Positions 56,433-64,000 of a stretch of 64,000 nucleotides of DNA are shown here, piece by piece (position 1 is the first letter of the stretch; every line of letters starts with the position of its first letter). The stretch lies in assembly GCA_010015805.1 (NCBI GenBank), contig ML978129.1:744001-808000 (forward strand), written 5' to 3'. The notes under the pieces are model-generated. The model had not been told where the DNA came from. It did no database searches and saw nothing but the letters and a program-made list of their open reading frames with translations. Source of the stretch: Rhizodiscina lignyota (taxonomy: Eukaryota > Ascomycota > Dothideomycetes > Aulographales > Rhizodiscinaceae). The position numbers and the translations under genes are program-made.

Positions 56433-58694
56433 ATGACTCTTATCCTTAATACGGCATCGTGGGGCATCTCCAGCATCCAGCTGGGGCTGAACGAGATCGC
56501 CTCTGCTGTCACAATCAGCAAATTCTGCGGCTCAGTTTTTACCAGACGTGAGAATGCCAATCTTTTTGATATATTTGAATCAAAGTTCAGCATCGACGTT
56601 CCCGAACTGCCAGTTTGGTTAGAGAACATACGTTTCTCGCGCTCTTGCAATGTTCTCGGGGAGCGAATGAGGCGTATCCATATACCGGAAGTTATGGAGG
56701 ACGTCGACAAGTTCAGTCTTTCGGGTGTCGCCACATTTGTAGTATTGTGCACAAGGTTCGTCGAAGATCAGTCAAACATACGCCGACTACTGGAGAACTT
56801 GTTAGTTGGCGGTTTGGGAGGAGTTGTGCGTCGCACCAAAGACAAAGACGAGGACTTCTCTTACAATTCATCCGCTGCAGGGATTGCGTACAGCTTCAAG
56901 CCCCATATTGAGAAGTTCATCTCATCATGCATCGACTCAGATAGGGACTCAGATCAATCGAATCGTTTGAGACAATGGATGGCCCAATTGGCAGAGTACG
57001 GGAGCATTGGGTGGAGGACGACTGATCCTTCCGAGAGAAGATACAAAGCCAGCCTAAGCCTAGTATCGGAGATTATGGGCGGCACTAGTCTCGAAGATGA
57101 TATGGCAAGATGGAATGGAACGGCGACGCTTAGTGAATGGGCACGCGTTCATGATACCCTACACGTCACTTCTGCCTACATTGCGCTTTCAGCAGCCGCA
57201 AACGGAGCTGCTGTAGCAGTACAATGTATGACTGCCAACGGTTGTCGATACTTTCCGGGGGAAATACCCGTAATAGAGAAAAAATCGACGTTCCTTGTTC
57301 GCCTATGGACATGTCAGCCTCCGGAAGACGTGTTGGGCATACTGAGATACTCAAGTGGCAATGACCCAACCGATGACAGCAGCGGCCAAGACGGCAAGGA
57401 ACTAGGGGACTCGGACACCGGCTTCGTCGTCTTTGGGGGTCTTCTTGAATTGGCCATTTGCGTTGCTCAAAAGGTGGATTTTCATCCAACATTGGAAGGG
57501 GAGCCGAAAGAGATATTACTGCAAGTCTGGGGTACAGGGGCAAGAATAGCACACCGTCTCCGCTGGCATGTACATCGAGATGGCCTCTTCTTCCTTCAGT
57601 GGGAGGATCAGTCTACCTTGCCCCCTCAAGCCCTTACTCTTTCCAAGATACTCCAAGCCTCGGATGGAAAGCTCAAAAAAATATCAAGAATTGTTGCAGC
57701 GGCGATACATGATCTATATCGATTGGACGACTATACGAGGCTCTGCGACCCAGAAGGGAGCATGGAGATGCTACCTGCCATGGAGTTTCTTGTGACCGCG
57801 ATTGGTATTGAGAGTCTTCGAAAGCTAGTGTACTCGCGAGATCATCGACTCGACCAATATGCGTTGAGCCTGGCAGCGTTAGCTCCAATATGTGGCGCTG
57901 TGCGAAGATTTACCCCAGAAGCAGTCTCCGAATCGCACGGGATCAGTCCCCAAAGCTTGCTGTGGACAGCAAGCACTATATGGGGAGGTGCAACACTTCG
58001 GTCTCAAGGCTTCTCGCACGTTGACGAATTGGTACTTGGAATCGTTGCTCCGCATTGCACTGTCATTCTTGATATGATCCGAGACCCACAGGCTTTCGCC
58101 ACTTCTCTGGCAGACGGAAAAGTATTTTCCATATGGCATGGTGCAGTACCTATGCTGCCACGAGATCCACAAACTGGCTTTTGCAAATCACCTGCGCGCG
58201 CCTTAGGGGAACCAACAGAACTCCGAGCGGACTTCAAACCAAGAAATAATGGGGGCCTGACTGGTACGAAGGTCATTACCTTTGAACCCTTCTTGGGTGA
58301 TCCCACGCTAAGCGTATTTTGCTGTTGGTATTACGGTAACTTGATCGCGGAAATTCAGCCAGCGAAGGTGTTCAAGAACCTACTAAGGAATCATGATTTT
58401 CATATGCAAAAGGCACGGAAAGGGCACTACACACCACCTGAAAATACACCACCCACCATTCTCATTACCCCATCGGCCCTCTTGGAGATCACCCACTTCG
58501 ATATATCTGATAATATGGTTGCCATACTTGATGAGATGGATCATCCAGGTTGGAGGGTCTACGCGGCGGGCTGTTGTCCTGAAAATATCACATACGTACA
58601 CCATGGAACGAGGGAGACGTTAGATCTAAGCCAATTTGTTAAACCGAGGGGGAGGAGAGTAGTAATGATCATACCAGGCAATGGGGAAAGCTAG
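56433..58694 (+). CDS. intronless protein of unknown family, 753 aa
   Basis: One uninterrupted frame of 754 codons with balanced amino-acid use, which marks it as a true gene. I recognise no domain. The N-terminal half is mixed alpha/beta with charged stretches (RRTKDKDEDF, CIDSDRDSDQSNRLRQW); the middle has hydrophobic segments such as AYIALSAAANGAAVAVQCM and FVVFGGLLELAICVAQKVDF that are too polar or short for confident membrane helices; the C terminus includes LSVFCCWYYGNLIAEIQPAK and ends with a basic, hydrophobic VKPRGRRVVMIIPGNGES. No signal peptide is evident. The lack of introns contrasts with most neighbours. It could be a lineage-specific accessory gene of the kind often found near HET-type loci, but that is speculation. 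Confidence 0.75.
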   Translation: MTLILNTASWGISSIQLGLNEIASAVTISKFCGSVFTRRENANLFDIFESKFSIDVPELPVWLENIRFSRSCNVLGERMRRIHIPEVMEDVDKFSLSGVATFVVLCTRFVEDQSNIRRLLENLLVGGLGGVVRRTKDKDEDFSYNSSAAGIAYSFKPHIEKFISSCIDSDRDSDQSNRLRQWMAQLAEYGSIGWRTTDPSERRYKASLSLVSEIMGGTSLEDDMARWNGTATLSEWARVHDTLHVTSAYIALSAAANGAAVAVQCMTANGCRYFPGEIPVIEKKSTFLVRLWTCQPPEDVLGILRYSSGNDPTDDSSGQDGKELGDSDTGFVVFGGLLELAICVAQKVDFHPTLEGEPKEILLQVWGTGARIAHRLRWHVHRDGLFFLQWEDQSTLPPQALTLSKILQASDGKLKKISRIVAAAIHDLYRLDDYTRLCDPEGSMEMLPAMEFLVTAIGIESLRKLVYSRDHRLDQYALSLAALAPICGAVRRFTPEAVSESHGISPQSLLWTASTIWGGATLRSQGFSHVDELVLGIVAPHCTVILDMIRDPQAFATSLADGKVFSIWHGAVPMLPRDPQTGFCKSPARALGEPTELRADFKPRNNGGLTGTKVITFEPFLGDPTLSVFCCWYYGNLIAEIQPAKVFKNLLRNHDFHMQKARKGHYTPPENTPPTILITPSALLEITHFDISDNMVAILDEMDHPGWRVYAAGCCPENITYVHHGTRETLDLSQFVKPRGRRVVMIIPGNGES

Positions 58695-59210
58695 GTACTT
58701 AATTTGAAGGCCAATTAGATTACATATCGTACTCTAGGCTAGATCCAATCGTATTTGCATGGCCAGCAACTCGAAGTCGCATTTGAAAGAGGCCAACACA
58801 GCTGTCAGGAACTCTACGGCAAGCTTGTGCAAACATTGAAAGTCCGATGAATCGTTGAAGTTCTGGACAAATTGTTAGATAGGGGTAGTCATCAGTCCAT
58901 TTTGACCTGCCTGCAGTACGGGAACGGGATATTCCGTACGATAAGTACCTACTTGGCAAGCTAGAGCGGACCTGCGTCAGCTTCGGGGGCTATGGTCGGC
59001 GTAGTTGGGACAACTTTCAGACAAGCACTCTCAACCTCAAAGGCAATTCTACGGATTCAGCTTTTACCCAAATTACCCCGCTTGTCTAATACAGTACCCG
59101 GATCTGTCTCTTACCTACCGTTCAGGGCATTGAATACCCTGCTAGAGTAACCATTTGGCTCCTCCGCGAGCAAGCGCAAAAGTGCGCTCCCATCAGGAAG
59201 ACAGTCAATC
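58695..59210. other. intergenic region, kinase promoter side
   Basis: 516 bases between two plus-strand genes. Short open frames only; no repeat or RNA gene seen. Confidence 0.6.
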
Positions 59211-60606
59211 ATGGCGTCAACACTCATGGACCTCTTCTACTCGCTGACGAACTGCATGGTGTGCTTTCCGGGCTCGCCGCAGCTCAAAATTAACAGTCGG
59301 AGCTTCAAGATTCTGCGACTCCTTGGAGAGGTATATCTATCCTTTACCATTTCACATGTGAACTCTAGGAGCTAGACATAAGCTAATATCGAGGAGGGCG
59401 GTTTCTCATACGTATACCTCGTCCAAGATACGCACAACCAGTCCCTCTATGCCCTAAAGAAGATCCGCTGTCCCTTTGGCCAAGAATCCGTATCACAGGC
59501 CCTCAAAGAAGTCGAAGCCTACGCCCTCTTCTCTCCTCATCCGAACATCATCCATGCAATCGATCACTCCATCTCCTCCGACAAGTCTGACCCTGGTGCC
59601 AAGACCGTGTATATACTCCTGCCATATTACAGGCGGGGGAATTTGCAGGATATGATCAATGCGAATCTAGTCAATCACACGCGATTTCCAGAGAAGAGGC
59701 TTATGGTGTTGTTTCTGGGAGTCTGTAGGGCATTGAAGGCGATGCACCAGTATAAGGTCAAGGGTGCGCCAGGCGGTGCAGAAAGCCAAAAGAATGCAAG
59801 GAGAGTGCGAGAAGAGGCAGCGCAGGCGGACGAGGAAGCAGCAGAGGAGGCGGACAGAGCAGGCAGGACACCTGGCCGGAGACGGGACGAGGATGATGAA
59901 GACATTCAGGAGCAGCCGTTAATGGATGGAGAGGTAGTCAGAAGTCAGGAAGGTGTAGCACCGGGACAAGAAAGGAGTTATGCGCATAGAGATATCAAGC
60001 CTGGTGAGTCTTAATTTCTTCGGAAATGGTGTGCAGAATTGGCTGATGCGTTGGACAGGAAATATCATGATATCAGATGACGGGAAGACACCCATTCTTA
60101 TGGACCTTGGGTCTCTTGCCCCGTCACCAACGCCAATCACATCACGCAGTCTCGCATTAGCAGTGCAAGATACCGCCGCGGAGCATAGCACGATGCCATA
60201 TCGTGCACCTGAGCTTTTTGATGTCAAAACTGGCAGCACCATCGATACAAAAGTCGACATCTGGAGTCTCGGCTGCACGCTGTATGCCTGCTTAGTTGGC
60301 AAGTCACCATTCGAAGCACGTTCCGAGGAGACAGGTGGAAGTCTCTCCCTTTGCGTACTTGGCGGTGACTGGAGATTCCCAGACGAGGGTACACAGCCGA
60401 AAGATCGTGGCAAGCAGAGGCTGCAGCAAAATGGAGATGCCGATGCTGGAGCAGGTTCTCGGGGTGAGAGTATCAGCGATCCCGTAAAGGAGATCGTTAG
60501 GAAATGTTTGAAGGTCGAGCCAGCGGAAAGACCCGACATTGACGAGCTAATTGGAGCTGTTGAAGACGTAGTTGCACGTCTACCTGAAGATGGGGTAGAC
60601 GAATAA
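59211..60606 (+). CDS. ENV7: ENV7/STK16-like serine/threonine kinase
   Basis: Exons 59211-59330, 59397-60003 and 60059-60606, 424 aa. Kinase motifs: LLGEGGFSYVYLV (glycine loop, rebuilt by the first splice), SLYALKKI (catalytic Lys), AHRDIKPGNIMI (catalytic loop, rebuilt by the second splice), DLGS in place of DFG, MPYRAPELFD and DIWSLGCTLYACLV. DLGS is usual in the NAK family member STK16 and its yeast relative Env7, a palmitoylated vacuolar membrane kinase that limits vacuole fusion; Cys residues near the N terminus (LTNCMVCFPG) fit lipidation. An insert of about 80 residues, Ala/Glu/Arg-rich, lies just before the HRD loop. At intron 1 a second AG three bases upstream would add one Glu to the glycine loop. 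Confidence 0.88.
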
Positions 60607-61362
60607 ATGCACCTGAAAGGGCCGGCGTTTTACGTGATATCCAATGATTCTGTAATATATGAATGGAGGAAGGCAATCGGAACGCAGGCATGTTTGCGCC
60701 GGGAAGCGGCAACAATTCAATTCTAAATGGAATCCCGTGGTGGCAGAATGATCAGAAACTCATTACGCGTCCTCAAGCCATGAATTGCACTTTTTGGGAC
60801 TTGCCTTGATGTCCAATAATGGATGCCTTGACAGTGGTGGCCCAAGCGTTTCCATTCTCTATAAACTTCAGGCCTTGCGGGGAACCGGGGCAACTCTCTT
60901 TGTTCCACAAGCTGTGACTTTGCACTCACTTACAGCTCTACGATACCCGCGCATCTGACCTTTAGTTCCTAATTCATTTTATTTAAGTCACAATTGAATC
61001 CGCTGCCGCTTTCGAAGCTCGGTTCATCAAAGCCAGGCCGAAGGCAACGGCAATTTACAGGAGTCACCTATATACAATACAAAGAAGGTGCGTATCAGAC
61101 TTATATTAGAATGAACCAGACATCTCGTTCTTATTGCTCCTTCTCGATTGGCTCTCTTCAGTTCCCATTCGACCATGAGCATGGAGCTCCTTGCGCCTTC
61201 CAGCTTGCCATTTGTGTACCACGAAGCTATCAAAACATCCTCCCCTACTTTCCGCTGTAGTCCTTGTTCATACATATCTTGGACATTAAATCCAATTTTA
61301 CTCATATGAGCATTGTTTTCCACTACTCGGATATCACTTGTTCAGGGCGATTGTTCGTCATA
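60607..61362. other. intergenic region, DPP5 promoter side
   Basis: 756 bases between plus-strand genes. Frames on either strand are short and show no domain. The frame of the next gene is open back to 61264, but that extension lacks a signal peptide. Confidence 0.55.
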
Positions 61363-63680
61363 ATGGCGAAAGCATTGCTAATGTCGATGCTAGTCTGGTA
61401 TATATTTCAACTTCCATCATTCGCCATGGTCATCAAACCAAATCGCCTCACGCCAGAGCTTATGCTCGGTGCTCCTCGTCGCAGTCCGGGATTGCTTAAC
61501 AGTAACGGGTCACTCATCCTGCACAATGTCTATGAGTATTCATTTGCGGAACATAAAGGATCCACAGATATTCGTGTCCTTGATGTGGAAACTGGTGACA
61601 TTACAGTCGTCACGAAGCCCGATAGTGTCATCAGCCCGCAATGGTTAGGCGCAGACCACTTGCTGTACCTCGCTCCCACCGAGGAGGGTACTACGAAAGT
61701 AGTGGTGGGCAGCATCAGTGATTTCGACGACGATAGCTACGTTGCTGGCGTTATCAATGGTATTGCAGGCACGGCCAAAATCAAGAAATTGGACCACCAC
61801 TCATACCTGTTCGCCATCTCGGCTCAGGCGAAGCCAGACGGCAGTCTTGTCAATCCTTTGGAGAAAACCACAAGGCACCACGAAGGGCGACTCTACGATA
61901 GTATCTACGTACGCCACTGGAATTATTATCTGAGTTCGAACCGTGCGTCTATTTTCTACGGCAAATTGTTTAAGGATTCGTCGGACGGAAAATGGCAGCT
62001 CTCAGAACTGACCAATGCACTGAATGGAACTGGCCTTGAGTCGCCAGTGCCAGCTTTCGGGAAATATGGGGATTCTAGTGATTTTGATATTTCCTCAACC
62101 GGAATCGTCTTTGTTGCGAAAGATCCGAAACTTCAACCAGCAACCAACACCAAGTCAAACGTCTATCTGATGACCCTTCACGGGTTTGACGGAACACAAA
62201 GTTTGCCCAAGCCATACAAGGTCTCAGTCAACGGCTATGAAGGGGCCAGCTCATCGCCAGTGTTCTCTGGAGATGGCGGCAAGGTAGCCTTCCTGCAGAT
62301 GACACAGAATGGCTACGAATCCGATCGAAGGGAGATCTTCACCATCCCGGATGTACGTCGACCGGCTTTTATCAATCACCTTATTGGCTTTCCGGAGCTG
62401 AAGATGATATGGGACGTCAACCCGGCAAGTCTGTCGTGGAGCTTGGATGGGAAGAAATTGTTCGTCCTTGGAGAACAGAAGGGAATTAATTGTCTCTGGA
62501 CAATGTCCGCGGATTACCTACATCTCAGCTCCGTACCAGCGAAGATCTTCGATGTGGACGGTGTACTCGGTATGTACTGTGAGCCTCGGGACTATGGAAT
62601 TTAAATCAGCCTGAGTAGTAAGTCATCAGGTTTATATAGAGGCTAATCAGGTTCTCAGGATTTCAACAACTGGATTCTGGTGAAGTTTTCGTTTCCGGGA
62701 GCAACTTCGTCGACAATTCAACCTATTATCGACTGGTTCCGAAAACGGCTTCATCATACTCTCATCACCTCATTTCCTCCAATGCAAGAGAGGGCTCCTT
62801 GTTTGGTCTATCTCGCAGTCAAGTTGAGGAGATCTGGTTCGATGGTGCGGAGCAAGAAGTGCACGCGTGGGTTCTAAAACCGTCGACGTTCCGCAAAGGC
62901 CAGAGATATCCACTTGCCTACTGCATCCATGGTGGACCTCAAGGAGCTTGGGGCGATGAATGGGGTACACGCTGGAATGCTGCCGTCTTTGCTGAGCAGG
63001 GTTATGTCGTCGTCATGCCCAATCCAACCGGCAGTACAGGATACGGCCAGCGTTTCTGTGACGCCATTCAGAATCAGTGGGGCGGGTTGCCGTACGAAGA
63101 TCTCGTCAAAGGATTCGAGTATATCGAGCAGAATCTGGACTATGTCGACACATCCAGATCGGTGGCTCTCGGCGCTTCCTACGGTGGCTACATGATAAAC
63201 TGGATCCAAGGCCAGCCACTCGGTCGCAAGTTCAAGGCGCTTGTTTGCCACGACGGCGTCTTCAGTATGGCAGGGCAGATGGCATCGGAAGAACTGTACT
63301 TCCCCGAACACGAGTTCGGTGGCAAATTCTGGGACAATCCAAAGGGCTGGCTCAAGTGGGATCCTTCAAGGTATACGCGCAACTGGGACACTCCGCAGTT
63401 GGTCATCCACAGCGCGAACGACTATCGTTTGACGATATCGGAGGGACTTGCGGCGTTCAATGTCTTGCAGGATCGGGGGATTGAGAGCCGGTTTTTAACG
63501 TTTTCGAACGAAGATCACTGGGTTATCCAGCCGGAGAGTTCCTTGCTGTGGCATACCGTCGTTCTTGATTTCATCAACAAGCACGTTGGATTACCCCTCT
63601 ACAGCGAGCAGAGCAAGCGAGCTAAGCGGACATTGGAGGAGGCACAAATCTTAGACCCTTCTGTGTCCCAAGAAGAGTAG
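61363..63680 (+). CDS. DPP5: secreted dipeptidyl-peptidase V (S9C prolyl oligopeptidase family)
   Basis: Exons 61363-62569 and 62659-63680, 742 aa; the 89-nt intron (GTATGT..CTCAG) links FDVDGVLG to FQQLDSGEVFVSG. The start MAKALLMSMLVWYIFQLPSF is a signal peptide. Residues of about 30-440 form a beta-propeller (DISSTGIVFVAKD, SSSPVFSGDGGKVAFLQM). The alpha/beta-hydrolase part carries the catalytic triad: Ser576 in GASYGGYM, Asp658 in IHSANDYRL and His690 in NEDHWV; HGGPQGAWGDEW forms the oxyanion region. The enzyme removes X-Ala and similar dipeptides outside the cell and is a major secreted peptidase of many filamentous fungi. Several N-glycosylation sequons are present. Start 61363 is preferred over upstream Met codons because it gives a clean signal peptide. 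Confidence 0.93.
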
Positions 63681-64000
63681 GATCTTTCCTTGGTTATGTT
63701 TCGCATTGAGCTCTCTTCCGTCTCTAGCAAGCAGGAATTAATCACGGAGTCTTCGGCAGCCGACAAAAAGCACAATCTCCATTGTTGTATTAGTCTTTCG
63801 GTATTCTGTATATATGAGGTAGTCCAATTCCAGTACGAAGAACATCGTTTCTGGCGAACGAAAATCTACAGGGCCACGATAATGCAGTTACCTTCAGCAC
63901 TTCTAAGAAGCTTCAGTGCATCGGTAAGTAGCTTGTCAAGCCCCGCGTTAGAAGGTTTGCTTCTCATTATCGCGGAAAAGAGACGCCGTTGCAGATCTCA
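63681..64000. other. right-edge region, possible first exon of a further gene
   Basis: 3' flank of DPP5. ATG at 63882 starts a 14-codon exon (MQLPSALLRSFSAS) that ends exactly at a GTAAGT donor at 63924; an AG acceptor is available near 63951. The peptide would suit a mitochondrial or secretory leader. The window ends too soon to confirm a gene. Confidence 0.3.

Noticed and set aside
1-64000. A biosynthetic or defence gene cluster
   Set aside because: Apart from one HET-domain gene and one unknown intronless gene the window holds housekeeping functions without shared pathway; there is no polyketide synthase, peptide synthetase, P450 group or paired toxin-immunity layout.

Overview
The window reads as nuclear DNA of a filamentous ascomycete (Pezizomycotina, possibly a dothideomycete; the class is inference). 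Genes are dense, lie on both strands and are interrupted by short introns, mostly 49-63 nt, with GT..AG ends. The families present also fit: HET domain, Zn2Cys6 regulator with fungal-specific domain, DUF3605, dipeptidyl-peptidase V, GH16 and GH79. I find no rRNA, convincing tRNA, CRISPR array or intact transposon. Exon joins were worked out by hand from splice signals and frame continuity.

Layout. 0-8 kb: PSP1-domain protein (+), a decayed-looking unknown gene (+), a secreted GH16 glucanase (+). 8-17 kb: a CIA2/MIP18-type iron-sulfur assembly factor (-) with a 625-nt intron, about 3.5 kb without a recognisable gene, then a ten-exon Zn2Cys6 transcription factor (+). 17-28.7 kb: VPS8 of the CORVET complex (-), a GPALPP/DUF3752 protein (+), FAN1 nuclease (-), tRNA dihydrouridine synthase DUS2 (-), a DUF3605 protein (+). 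29-36 kb: casein kinase II alpha (-), RNase P/MRP subunit RPP1 (+), a cytochrome-b2-type lactate dehydrogenase (-), an AT-rich gap, and a GH79 gene broken by one in-frame TGA (+). 36-43 kb: dUTPase (+), pyridoxal kinase (-), PCNA (-), a HET-domain protein (+). 43-53 kb: a large single-pass membrane protein (-), a PTC7-like mitochondrial PP2C phosphatase (-), a small CBS-domain protein (-), an APH-fold phosphotransferase (-). 53-64 kb: a CLIP-170-like microtubule plus-end protein (+), an intronless 753-aa protein of unknown family (+), an ENV7/STK16-like kinase (+), a secreted dipeptidyl-peptidase V (+), and perhaps the first exon of another gene at the right edge.

The genes do not form an obvious pathway cluster. 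Several serve DNA and RNA maintenance: FAN1, PCNA, dUTPase, DUS2, RPP1. Three of these (dUTPase, PCNA, FAN1) carry ACGCG-core motifs just upstream, as expected for G1/S control by an MBF-type factor. The most distinctive signals concern gene architecture: a PCNA start codon split by an intron, an 11-nt microexon in pyridoxal kinase, and a zinc cluster spread over three very short exons. I found no clear candidate for a wholly new system. The least explained coding regions are the 753-aa intronless protein at 56.4-58.7 kb, the decayed gene at 3.9-5.0 kb, and the 492-codon open frame at 8.8-10.3 kb.
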